From Antedon mediterranea (Eukaryota > Echinodermata > Crinoidea > Comatulida > Antedonidae): DNA of 64,000 bases. Within the stretch, counting starts at the first letter, position 1. Each line of letters begins with the position of its first letter. The notes beneath the pieces were generated by a model. It was not told where the DNA came from. It worked only from the letters and a program-made list of their open reading frames with translations, and ran no database searches. Position numbers and translations under genes: made by a program. This document shows positions 10,801-22,142 of the stretch, one piece after another. Location of the stretch: NCBI RefSeq assembly GCF_964355755.1, contig NC_092677.1, positions 18,754,101 through 18,818,100 on the forward strand, given 5' to 3'.

Positions 10801-12480
10801 GGGTGTAACCAATGTGTGTAGACCCAATGTGTGCAAAACCATTCATGTCTGTGGGTGTAACCAATGTGTGTAGACCCAATGTGTGCAAAACTATTCATGT
10901 TTGTGGGTGTAACCAATGTATGTAGACCCAATGTGTGCAAAACCATTTATGTTTGTGGGTGTAACCAATGTGTGTAGACCCAATGTGTGCAAAACCATTC
11001 ATGTCTGTGGGTGTAACCAATGTATGTAGACCCAATGTGTGCAAAACCATTTATGTTTGTGGGTGTAACCGATGTGTGTAGAACCAATGTGTGCAAAACC
11101 ATTCTTGTTTGTTGGTGTAACCAATGTGTGTAGACCCAATGTGTGCAAAACTATTCATGTTTGTGGGTGTAACCAATGTGTGTAGACCCAATGTGTGCAA
11201 AACTATTCATGTTTGTGGGTGTAACCAATGTGTGTAGACCCAATGTGTGCAAAACCATTCATGTTTGTGGGTGTAACCAATGTGTGTAGACCCAATGTGT
11301 GCAAAACCATTTATGTTTGTGGGTGTAACCAATGTGTGTAGACCCAATGTGTGCAAAACCATTCATGTTTGTGGGTGTAACCAATGTGTGTAGACCCAAT
11401 GTGTGCAAAACCATTCATGTTTGTGGGTGTAACCAATGTATGTAGACCCAATGTGTGCAAAACCATTCATGTTTGTGGGTGTAACCAATGTGTGTAGACC
11501 CAATGTGTGCAAAACCATTCATGTTTGTGGGTGTAACCAATGTGTGTAGACCCAATGTGTGCAAAACCATTCATGTTTGTGGGTGTAACCAATGTGTGTA
11601 GACCCAATGTGTGCAAAACCATTCATGTTTGTGGGTGTAACCAATGTATGTAGACCCAATGTGTGCAAAACCATTCATGTTTGTGGGTGTAACCAATGTG
11701 TGTAGACCCAATGTGTGCAAAACCATTCATGTTTGTGGGTGTAACCAATGTGTGTAGACCCAATGTGTGCAAAACCATTTATGTTTGTGGGTGTAACCAA
11801 TGTGTGTAGACCCAATGTGTGCAAAACCATTTATGTTTGTGGGTGTAACCGATGTGTGTAGAACCAATGTGTGCAAAACCATTTATGTTTGTGGGTGTAA
11901 CCAATGTGTGTAGACCCAATGTGTGCAAAACCATTTATGTTTGTGGGTGTAACCAATGTGTGTAGACCCAATGTGTGCAAAACCATTCATGTTTGTTGGT
12001 GTAACCAATGTGTGTAGACCCAATGTGTGCAAAACCATTCATGTTTGTGGGTGTAACCAATGTGTTTAGACCCAATGTGTGCAAAATTATTCATGTTTGT
12101 GGGTGTAACCAATGTGTGTAGACCCAATGTGTGCAAAACCATTTATGTTTGTGGGTGTAACCGATGTGTGTAGAACCAATGTGTGCAAAACCATTCATGT
12201 TTGTGGGTGTAACCAATGTGTGTAGACCCAATGTGTGCAAAACTATTCATGTTTGTGGGTGTAACCAATGTGTGTAGACCCAATGTGTGCAAAACCATTC
12301 ATGTTTGTGGGTGTAACCGATGTGTGTAGACCCAATGTGTGCAAAACCATTTATGTTTGTGGGTGTAACCAATGTGTGTAGACCCAATGTGTGCAAAACC
12401 ATTCATGTTTGTGGGTGTAACCAATGTATTTAGACCCAATGTGTGCAAAATTATTCATGTTTGTGGGTGTAACAAATGTG
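7890..12480. repeat. 52-bp satellite array, about 88 copies
   Basis: Monomers step at exactly 52 bp (the GGGTGTAACC word is at 7941, 7993, 8045). Each monomer contains CCAATGTGTGTAGACCCAATG, a GTGCAAAACCATT word and a GTTTGTGGGTG word. Point variants recur at fixed spacing and define higher-order blocks: about 8937-9802 is repeated almost perfectly at about 9821-10686 (offset 884 bp = 17 monomers). Degenerate copies run on to about 12,600. The array sits in the intron between ShKT exons 4 and 5. Confidence 0.97.
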
Positions 12481-12599
12481 TGTAGAACCAATGTGTGTTA
12501 AACCAGATTTAAATGTTCAAGATGTGTGCAAAACCAATGCTTGTAAAACCAATGAGTGTAAAATCAATGCATGTACAACCAAAGTTTTTTAAAACCTGT

Positions 12600-14120
12600 G
12601 TGTAAATACTACGTTGCAAAACATGTATGTATGTAAAATCAATGTTTTGACCATTAGAAAAGAGCCTTACACAGTAACTAAAAATACCTGACATTTTAAA
12701 AAGAAGATAAGACAAACTAAAAATACATAAGAATAGGATTAAACGCCAAATTCATTTTATTTGACCTACAGTTTACTCTCTATGTTTCTTATGTTTCAAT
12801 TGTTTAAAAAAAACTGAATTGCCAAGAATTGTTAAAAGGTTAAACAGCTGTAAACATAAATACGAGATTTTTATCTGACAACACTTAAACAACAAAAAAA
12901 TATATATGTATATTTATTTGCAAGATAAGATATAAACAGATTACTCATATCTTTAGAGAATTCTTAGAAGACGTTGAAGTCTCTTTCCCTGGTTTGTTCC
13001 CATAATAATGTTTATAAACCACTAATTCTGTTTATTAAAAAGCAATTGAATATTGAGTCACAGTGTAAACAGGCGGAAGAGTGGGATGATGCTACACCTA
13101 TTTAAAACATAATTTATTATACAAAATATTGTATAAATATACATTTAAGTCTTTTATCAAGCTATGATAAATGTGACTCAATGTGTTATTGAATAGATTT
13201 ATAATTGCTTGGAGACTAGGTCAATTCAGAGCATATTAATAACATAGAAAAATAAATACTAATTGCATTTGAATGTCTGAAAACTATGTTCATGTGTTCG
13301 GTTTGTTTTAATTTGCTTCATACAATATAGTAGTAGACAACTGCTTAATTTCAAGTATGAGTGGGCCACCAATATGATGAAATAAATAAAGTATTACTTT
13401 TTTAAAGATATAGTCTTTTCAAAATAAATAAGAAGCAAATCATGAAAAACAATATACAAATTTATCTGTTGATGAATGTGTGATAATTTAGCATTGTTTC
13501 ACTCTTCAATCCCTGTTAAACACAGCCCTGCCATTCACATGTACTATCTTCACTTCATTTTAAAATGTTTATCTTAAAGCCCCATTCCCTACGTTTTTTA
13601 GATCTAATTTAAGATCACAAACTATATTTAATGTAAAAATAATACTATATGGTCCTATTGCCATAACTTTTTTCGTCTTTAAACGGTTAAAAATGTGAAA
13701 AATAAATCGATTCTAATAATTATAGCGGCCCGCTATAAATCCCAAAATGCATTGCGCGCGGATTGATATTTTTGTTTTTCACCTGTAATTCGCCCACTTT
13801 TCGATCGATCGTGAAGCCAAAACAAATGGAAGACTCCTAACTTTTCAGCGAAAATACCGGGTTTTCCCCAAATTGTATCAACGGAGTCTGGCAAAAATAG
13901 AAAGACAATTAATGCAGCAACTATACAACGTCAGGCTAGGTATATAGCTAGCGTACGATGTTCGTACGTTATCGATGTTTACCAGCTAGGCCTACAAAAC
14001 TAAGCCTAGCTAGGCTAGGCCTAAGACCGTCCACGAGAGGTCGATCGCCGCAAGCTACTTAGGTAGTGCATTGTTTCTCACTTTTTATCATAATTTACTA
14101 TAAAACGTACATTTAAGACA
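12600..14120. other. Intron sequence with a possible transposon end
   Basis: From 12,600 to about 13,570 nothing recognisable is present. At about 13,574 the sequence changes to TTAAAGCCCCATTCCCTACG, which has the look of a TTAA-type transposon terminus, followed by about 450 bp of less AT-rich sequence (CGATCGATCG, TAGGCCTA and CTAGGC words). No matching right end was found, so an intact element is not called. Confidence 0.35.
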
Positions 14121-14281
14121 AGGAATGACATGGTTTAATGTTTTTAAAGTGATATATATGTATTATTTTCCAAAAAACGTCCAAAATTGCAGGGAAGGGG
14201 TCTTTAAATATCAGTCTGAATATGTTGTTTTTGTTTTTATGCATTTCACTATTAAATCTAACTTTGTTTTCTTGTGTCCAG

Positions 14282-14413
14282 AATGCAATGATAGTTTTGC
14301 ATACTGTCCAGCCTGGGCCAAAGATGGAGGATGCTCATCACAGCCAGAGTGGATGGGAAGAAACTGTCGTTTGAGTTGCAACACATGTACAGTTAAATAC
14401 AATGGGACTATGG
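14282..14413 (+). CDS. ShKT-domain exon 5 (internal, phase 1-1)
   Basis: This 132-nt exon has acceptor TTGTGTCCAG and donor G|GTATGT. It encodes the fifth ShKT domain with the standard six-Cys spacing of this gene; both Trp positions are conserved and the x3 loop reads RLS. A potential N-glycosylation sequon (NGT) lies in the linker. The reading frame continues into the intron to 14,499 without domain content, so the donor at 14,414 is preferred. Confidence 0.85.
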
Positions 14414-14774
14414 GTATGTTAAACAAAATAAAGCTGAACATTCAATTTAAAGCAAAAAAACCGCGGCTCCGAACTGTTATGAAAGGTGGCAGCATATGAG
14501 ACGAGAAGTCTAGCCAATAAAGTATCAAACTTTTATTATTCACCTTTAATGTAAAATATTTCATAGCAAAGAAATATCTTTTTAAATTTGTGGGGGGGTC
14601 AAAATTTGAGATCAGTTGCTCTCCCTGACCCACCACCACCTCCTCCTCTTCCCCCCGTTCCCACGCCGCTGACGGACGGCCTTTAAATTTTCCAGGCACT
14701 GTAATTATATTTTAATAACATTTAACGTTTCTATTAGGCTTTGAATAAAGTAATCATTTGTAATTACATTTCAG

Positions 14775-14900
14775 AATGCATAGATGGTTCTAAAGAATGC
14801 CAATTTTGGGCTCTGAAAGGGAGATGTACGAGAGATGTTAAAGAAATTCCTTATCAGTGTCCAAGGAGCTGTCAATTGTGTTCAAATCCTAAAGACAATG
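14775..14900 (+). CDS. ShKT-domain exon 6 (internal, phase 1-1)
   Basis: This 126-nt exon has acceptor ACATTTCAG and donor G|GTAATT. It encodes the sixth ShKT domain. The cysteine spacing is unchanged and Trp follows the second Cys, but the x10 loop is divergent: the mid-loop Trp is replaced and it is rich in Val, Lys, Glu and Ile. The linker is short and polar. The intron before it is only about 360 bp. Confidence 0.85.
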
Positions 14901-15188
14901 GTAATTATTTGGTGGGGTTTCTGTAATTGTTCTGTAATTGTAATATCTACTGCACGCACATTTAACGACCCCTTTCTCAATATATACATAATACAGAAAT
15001 AGTGATGGTGTTGGGCAATTTATTTAGGCTTGAAGATGCTTTAATGTGTTATCTGTTCTAGCTCTCTGTTTAGTTTAGTATTATGACGTAGAATGCATAG
15101 AATAGAACTCTCTGGAAAATGTTGTCCTGGTCATCCTATTTCTGACTGTATTAACTAAAATCACACAAAACTTCTCTTTTCCTTACAG

Positions 15189-15346
15189 AATGTAAAAATT
15201 ACAGTAAAAGATGCAAAGTATGGGCCACAACCAACTGGTGCAAGGCAAACCCAGCATTTATGAGCCGATTCTGTGGACACAGTTGTCGAACTTGTAAAAA
15301 AATTAAGAAAGCTAAAAAGAAATTGGGCAGACATAATCAAATATAA
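15189..15346 (+). CDS. ShKT-domain exon 7 (terminal, with stop)
   Basis: The acceptor CCTTACAG is followed by the seventh ShKT domain (same six-Cys spacing, GHS in the x3 loop) and then a strongly basic tail of 16 residues with eight lysines or arginines before TAA at 15,344-15,346. Entry phase is 1, matching the previous exon, so this is the 3' coding exon of the ShKT gene. A domain flush with the C-terminus plus a Lys-rich tail suggests a secreted protein with a heparin- or matrix-binding end, but that is inference. A downstream open frame at 15,273-15,455 is in another phase and is not used. Confidence 0.85.
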
Positions 15347-15635
15347 AATTTCTTTCTGCTTTCAGGATATGGTTGTTTCAGCAATTTTTATTCTCTATTC
15401 ATGTCTATTAACTTTTATTCATATAATCAACATACCTGCCAAACCCTGGGTTTAAAAATCTGTTGAAATTTTAGAATCTGGAGATTAAAAAAAAAAATTG
15501 AATAAGACTATCCAATAACGATGCAAAAAAACTAATATTTGCTGCCCTCAATCTGTTGAATAGTTGGCCGTTGGTGGCTTTTTGTTTATTTGTTTGTGAA
15601 ATGCACAATAATAATCAAAATCATTCAAATGTATT

Positions 15636-15641
15636 AATAAA
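15636..15641 (+). terminator. Candidate polyadenylation signal AATAAA
   Basis: A canonical AATAAA lies 290 bp after the ShKT stop codon, a plausible 3' UTR length. Given the AT content, chance occurrence cannot be excluded. Confidence 0.35.
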
Positions 15642-15649
15642 TCAGGGAA

Positions 15650-18080
15650 TTTTGTAGGACATTTGTGAAACCAGTGAAATATATGATAAAACCAGAAAAT
15701 CGCAATAATGTAACAAGTTGGGTCAAATCTTTGTAGCAATAGCATAGTTTTTTAATTTATCAATTGAACGAGCACCAACGCTCTTTTGGTTTCACAGATC
15801 CTTGCTGTTTTTTTAACATACTTATTTGTGGCTTTCTATATTTGTTACAATAAGAAAGTTTCCTTCAAGTATGTTATCAAGCAATAATTAATTTTAACTA
15901 TGTTAAATATTAAAAATAGTCATGAAAAAGTTTACACTTACAGGCTAGGTTTTACTAGCATACTAATTAAAAGTTTGTACTGTTCACAGTTCATAATACA
16001 TAATGTTAAACATATACCAAAATACAACCACTTGCCTATAATGCATAGCATATCATTTATTTACATTCAATATTTATACATGGACAAATTCACTGGTAAA
16101 ACACATTTTCAAAAAATATTAAAAAGCAAAGATAAGCAAATGGCAGACAAATCATTCATCATTGTCACCTGACTGAGTCACCTGACAATACACTAGCTTC
16201 TCTCTTGAGCGCCATATATTACAAGCTACAGTGTATACAGGGAATACATCTGTTTTATCTGTAATTCACAAAATAATTTCGATTTTTCTAAAATCTCATA
16301 ATACACAAGCAAGTGAACATTAGCAGGTTTAATAGAGGGGAAGCTTTAATTGAGGGGGAGTTTTAAAGGGGGGAGGGGGAGGGATATGTTCAAAAGAGAA
16401 GATATGGTTTAAAGTAAGGGGTAGTTTTAAAGGAGATTTAGGAGGAGGCCGGTATACAAGTTGAAAACAAGACAAATGTAAACACCTTTCATCCCAGCCA
16501 ATCCCTGTGGGGACTGAGATTCACATACTACAAAAATGTATTTCTTAGTGATTTACTTAAAAACAACTTATTGTATGCCCGCTTGTTAAAACCATGGATT
16601 AAGGAATAGAAGGATAAGCATCTCAGTTTGAGATCAAAGCTTCCATGACGTTAACTGACAGAGCAGTTTTGATTCGATTACGCCAAGTGATTGGCTGTGA
16701 TATGGATGACATAACCACTAGGCAATCACCAGGCACTACATATCAAATATAATCATAATTAAGGAGATTCATGAAGAAACCAATGCTTATAGCCATATAT
16801 TAATTAAAAACACGTTTGTTATATTTCAAACAACTGCACACAGTAACGACATACTGTACATGGTCAAACGCATAATTTAATATTCTAAAGATTAACACAA
16901 TTTTTAATTTCAGGAGGTTGCAGGACAATATGCAACTTCAAATATTACAAAACTACTTAAAATTATGGTCGTAAGAAAGTGAACTTTTTGTAGTCTGATT
17001 GTGATGAAATTTTAAAAAAATGTCTCAGCAATATCTTGTTGTTGTCAATCATCGACACAGACATCTCAATAAAAAAAAATCAGACTGCACATACGATTTC
17101 TACATGGCTACGTTTTGTTCTCAAAAAATGTAACAGTTGATTCGCAGCATCCTATAGAGGGCCCCGGTTAGAGACACAGAGTTCAAATAGCATGTTTGTT
17201 TGATTGGCAGCAGTGCTTTAGTATAGGCGAGCGTTTGGAAAATGTCACCGCCGATGCGTATCCTTCTATTCTTTAATCCATGTTAAAACTACCATCTGCC
17301 GGTTCTTTAGCAACTTTTTCCACGACCAATAATAGCACAGTTGGTATTTTATTGCAATTAACTTTGTCACCTAAAACCATAGATTAAATTTATTTTCTAG
17401 CTCTAACCATGCAATGCTTTGAATGGTATTGTTAGGATATATGTTACATAAGTTTTTAATCGGGCCACCATGTGTTCTCTCAACACAGCTGGCTGTGTCA
17501 ACCATAATGCAACTGCCCTCCATCAGCTTCTATTTTTAAGAAATAACATGAAAACCATCAAAAAACATTAAAATACACATTTTGTATGAATTCTTATACA
17601 CGTACGTTATCACCTTTTAAAAATGTGTACATTGCTTGTGTGTACTGTATTGTAATTTATATATTATCATCAGTAATTATTACTGTATTACATTTAAGTT
17701 TTATTAATATTTTATATTATAAATTATGTTGTTTTTGGTATTTTCTATTGTTGCGTCCATATTTTAAGTATTTAAGTTAAGTTTGTACATTATTCACATT
17801 TTGTTCATATTATAAGCTGATGTGCTTTAATTTGTTTCTATATGTGGTCAAGTGATAAATGAAATTTGCAAATGATAAAAACTACTATTACTACTATTTT
17901 TTCCAGTGATTTTTATTACAGTTAATCTTTTGAAAGCTTATCAACAAAGTAAGATTTTCATACTTTGAATACAAAGGATAGCAATGACACTAAAGCTATG
18001 CTTAGAAAGTAGAGACCATTCACATGTATGGACTTGGTAGGCTAAGAGTGTGAACCACCTGCTATATGAAACAATACTCA
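15650..18080. other. Intergenic sequence, nothing recognised
   Basis: AT-rich sequence with a purine-rich patch (GGGGGAGGGGGAGGG type) at about 16,330-16,450. Both strands were read for exons, tRNA-like folds and transposon ends without a supportable call. Confidence 0.5.
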
Positions 18081-18443
18081 TAATATTGGTTGACTTATAA
18101 TATTGGTTGACTTAATATTGGTTGACTTAATATTGGTTGACTTAATATTGGTTGACTTATAATATTGGTTGACTTAATATTGGTTGACTTAATATTGGTT
18201 GACTTATAATATTGGTTGACTTAATATTGGTTGACTTAATATTGGTTGACTTATAATATTGGTTGACTTATAATATTGGTTGACTTATAATATTGGTTGA
18301 CTTAATATTGGTTGACTTAATATTGGAATTGACTTATAATATTGGTTGACTTAATATTGGTTGACTTAATATTGGAATTGACTTATAATATTGGTTGACT
18401 TATAATATTGGTTGACTTATAATATTGGTTGACTTATAATATT
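18081..18443. repeat. 15/17-bp tandem repeat (TTGACTTAATATTGG)
   Basis: About 22 copies of a 15-bp unit TTGACTTAATATTGG and a 17-bp form with an extra TA (TTGACTTATAATATTGG) alternate in clusters. Two copies carry an AA insertion (TATTGGAATTGAC). It is non-coding. Confidence 0.95.
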
Positions 18444-18449
18444 CGCTGA

Positions 18450-20005
18450 ATACATACATACGTTTCTAAGTACTTACACAGTATTTATATTACACTTTAC
18501 AGTGCAGTGGACTAGTAACTGTAGCAGGTAGAGGTACAGATAACTTTTTATTGTCCAAATAAACTGGAAATTGCATTGCTCACTTATACATAAACGGATA
18601 TAAAAATATAGTATACAAATTGAATATAATATCAACAATGAATAATATAATAAAATCTTAAAATTACAGTTCATAAATATTTAAATCAAAAATTAAGAAT
18701 ATTATTACCAACAATTAAAAAGTGTCCCGACCCGTCCGCTGTCGGCGCTGACAAGCCAATCACTCCTATTTCCAATACCTTACATACAGCCCTTCTCCCT
18801 TGGTTTTATTCCCACCAACATAAACAATAATCCTAGATTTAAAAAATATCAGATGATTAAAATAACCCTAAAACATTCTTTTTCCTCAAGCAGTAGGTCT
18901 TGTATTTATTTTCTTAATTAATTGATATACATACTCTCATGGTAATTTATTGTCATACCTTACCCCAAGATAATTCCAACCCCAGTTCTTTAAATCTGGA
19001 CAGGCTCAATTTTCCTTTTGTTTTTATGGAAATCTATTTGCATTTTTTGGTTTTTGCTCCATTTAGTTCCAGGAAATTAACATTATAGTATTTCGTAAAC
19101 TTAAATATATCAGTTTTAAAATTTTTTGCTATCGTCATCCTCATTTATTGAACCTAATCGTCTGCAGATTTAATTACTGTACAGTCCGGGAACCTAGATT
19201 GGAAATGCCATGTATACAATGTGAACAGAAACGGTACAATACCTTGTGGTACTTTGATGTTGTACTTTAAACATCTTAAACATCATAAACATTATAAAAG
19301 AGAAAAGTGGGTTAAAACAATTATTTTTAACAACATCCATTGATCAATACGCTTTACGCCATGCGCACTGCGACGCGAAGCATGCAGCTAATTTTGCGAT
19401 AATATCAAAAAGCGGAAGTATGATATCGCGAATCGAACTAAACATGATGGAGTAAATATACAATAAACGACTATCATTATTATTACTTAAATATAGGCAG
19501 AAGAAACAAGAAATGTTATTAAAAACAGACTGAACTGAAAATACTTTACAACAATGCTCCGAAAAAACCTTTTTTAAGTCATCAAAGGAGCACAAAACAA
19601 CCAGTCTAACGAACAGTCGAACCTGTTGAAGAAAACTCAGCCAAGAAAAGCCTGGAGTTTACATACATTGTCCTCTATGTTTGTAACTACTAAATGCAAT
19701 AAAGGCCAGATCCATTTCTTTGACTGATTGAACTGAGAGAAGTCGAGTTAAACGTTATTTACTGTTCGTCTCCACTACATACATATCACCATTTTAAAAT
19801 GGATTCAATAAAAAAATAAAAAAATAAAAATCACATTGGTGTTGAAAAATTGCTTCATTACATCAGTTGATTTTAAAGACACTATTCCTCAGCCTATCCA
19901 TAAACCACACTGCAAATATTTAAAATTTATGTGTGAAGGGAATTAGTTTTAACTGTTAACTATATTGCCAGGCTACAAAATTATTAAAAGTTCACTTATC
20001 ACCTC
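18450..20005. other. Intergenic sequence, nothing recognised
   Basis: AT-rich sequence with no supported gene. A GC-richer patch at 18,720-18,760 and the 83-codon minus frame at 19,344-19,595 show no recognisable motif. Confidence 0.5.
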
Positions 20006-20006
20006 T

Positions 20007-20437
20007 CAATTCAATTCAATTCAATTAAAACTTTATTATCCCCATGGGGAAACTCTGTTGGCCTTTTCAAAAGTACAGTACATACAAATATAAAATGGAT
20101 ACAGTACATAAAATATAAAATACGATAAAAAAAGCCATACAAAATATACATATAAAATCCTAAAAAGTTGATTTAAAATACTACAAAAAATAAAACTAGC
20201 GCATAAAATACGATTATACGATTATAATCGTATAGCGGCAGGGACGAATGAATTGCCATATCTATTTGTTTTAATTTTTCTTTGAAGGAGTCTGTCACAA
20301 CGTTGACTTTTGTTAAATTTATAGTGCAGAGGATGAGCGTGGTCTTTTAAAATAATTTTCAATTTTTTAATTACTAATTCCTTATATAAAACTTCAGGTT
20401 GAATTTGTTCAGAGCCTACTATTCTACTGCCTTGTTT
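20007..20437 (-). mobile_element. LINE retrotransposon 3' end (minus strand)
   Basis: On the minus strand an open frame from about 20,437 down to a stop at 20,222-20,224 reads like the C-terminal region of a LINE reverse-transcriptase protein: a GSRIVG motif, then HPLHYKF, then a terminal NSFVPAAIRL motif that in many LINEs closes the ORF. It is followed by a 3' UTR with CCCCATGGGGATAATAAAG-like sequence and a pentanucleotide AATTG tail (+ strand CAATT repeats at 20,007-20,025). It is severely 5' truncated. The clade (CR1/L2-like) is inferred from tail style. Confidence 0.6.
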
Positions 20438-20456
20438 AACTATTTAACAGACAACA

Positions 20457-20597
20457 AGAGTTGTTAATGTATTGGTATCGAATTCTTATGAACAGGCTAA
20501 AACAGATTTAAACAAGGCCATTAATCTTTTTCAAGATTTAGGGCTCTCGGTTCATCCAAAAAAATTCATTAAAAAATTAACATGCCATGAAATATGA
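20457..20597 (+). pseudogene. Reverse-transcriptase-like fragment (DIRS/Gypsy type?)
   Basis: A short frame (20,475-20,597) contains an NLFQDLGLSVHPKK motif resembling the palm/thumb boundary of DIRS or Gypsy reverse transcriptases (LF-x-LG-x-x-x-x-x-K). It abuts the minus-strand LINE end. No flanking RT motifs are left, so this is a tentative call on one motif. Confidence 0.3.
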
Positions 20598-20599
20598 CA

Positions 20600-21310
20600 T
20601 GTAGGCCTATCAATACTTACAAAATCTAATAAAACTGGAATCATAACTAAAAGTTTAAATCATTTATGATTAAAGTTTATATTTAACAGATGGAGAGACC
20701 CACCTAAACGCAACCTTGATGCAGTGTGTGGTAATCACAAGTGGAAACTGGACGACGTAAGCATTGTGTAGTAGACGCAACAGTGCTGCAGTCCATGAAA
20801 TCAAACCACTACAGCTGCTGTGTCTTGGGCAGCGTAGTGTTGACAGGGTAGTCCAGGGAAATTTTTAATCTCAGTAGTGTGTGCTTGCAAAAAATGGTTT
20901 CCAAAGAGAAGGCAGACTTTATATTGTATGTGTGGCAGTTTTCCTGCCAAAACAATAAATCATGTCCAGTGATTTTAAAATGAGATATCACAACAGAGGC
21001 ATGGAAAATAGTGAAACATTAAGTGATATAATTAATCTAGAAAATCTGTAAAAGACAATTCGGGATTGTTTTATAAAGCAGGCCTACACATAACATCATG
21101 CATGCCTACAAGGCAATTTTGTGTCAAAAACCTCCTGTAAATGTTATGTGTATTAAGAAGAAGATTAGAATATTAAGAAGCAAAATGTAATGTTGATTTA
21201 TTGTAGATATGGCAGACATGTAAACATTATTCAAAAGTATTTATATAATGTTTAATGTTTATGTAACAGTAGTAAGTAAAAAATCAGGACAGTGGTGATG
21301 ATGATATCGG
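20600..21310. other. Intergenic sequence, nothing recognised
   Basis: No coding, RNA or transposon-end signal could be supported here. Confidence 0.45.
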
Positions 21311-21313
21311 ACT

Positions 21314-21420
21314 CAGTGGCGTATCCAGTAGGGGGGCCGGGGGGCCCGGGCCCCCCTGATTTCGTTTCCGTCGGCACATCATCGCGTCCGTCGGCAAACA
21401 AAGGTGCCGGGGAAAAAACT
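21314..21420 (+). mobile_element. hAT-like terminus (CAGTGGCG end)
   Basis: CAGTGGCGTATCCAG followed by G/C-rich homopolymers resembles hAT-type terminal repeats. The same word occurs on the minus strand ending at 34,940. No matching second end or transposase is seen, so only a fragment is called. The rest of 21,420-22,140 holds nothing recognised. Confidence 0.35.
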
Positions 21421-22142
21421 ATTTATTCTGACAATAATTGAACTGTAAACATAATTCTTTTGAGTGTTTGTTTATTTACATATCATATCATCATTGATCC
21501 CTTCAGATCAACTATTTTTTATTTTCATTACATCTAACGAAACACGTTAAAAATGTGTAGCACGTACGTACGGCCGTACGCGGTAGATTGTTTACTCAAA
21601 AGTCTTTGACCTTACCCTAAAACCTTGTTTTTGCATGCAGTTGAGCCTCTCATGACCTGAGATTTGTATGTCTTCCTACGCTAAGAGATTATATAGTTCC
21701 ACATGCCATGTGATTTTTTGTCTAAGATATATTTATTATAAGTGCCAAAAACCCGGTTTTTTTTCTCGATATGAGGCCTTTATTATTCAAAATTTTTTAA
21801 GAAAAAGCACATATACCATAAGAAATATCCATGTATTTCATTTTTGGAACAGAATATTCTGTGAAGCTCAACTACAAAACCACCATTTTGTGATATGATG
21901 TCATCGTAAGCCAATCAAAGCTGAGCTTTCTCGCGATTGGCATTGCTAACGGTTGAATGATTTAGGATTCTAGCTGATTTGATTGGTGGATGCGAATCAA
22001 CCGCAGCGGAATGTTTTCTCTCGCGCGTGTACCATGAATCTCTCTGATCGTTACTACACAAAGTTAGAGCAATGAATTTGTCCGAATTCCGTTAAGTAAA
22101 CAACTTTATATATTTTATAAGCATTTATTAACATGTTTTATT

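Noticed and set aside
7890-12480. Regular 52-bp array considered as a CRISPR-like array
   Set aside because: There are no unique spacers between repeats, the whole unit repeats, and the context is a eukaryotic intron. It is a satellite.
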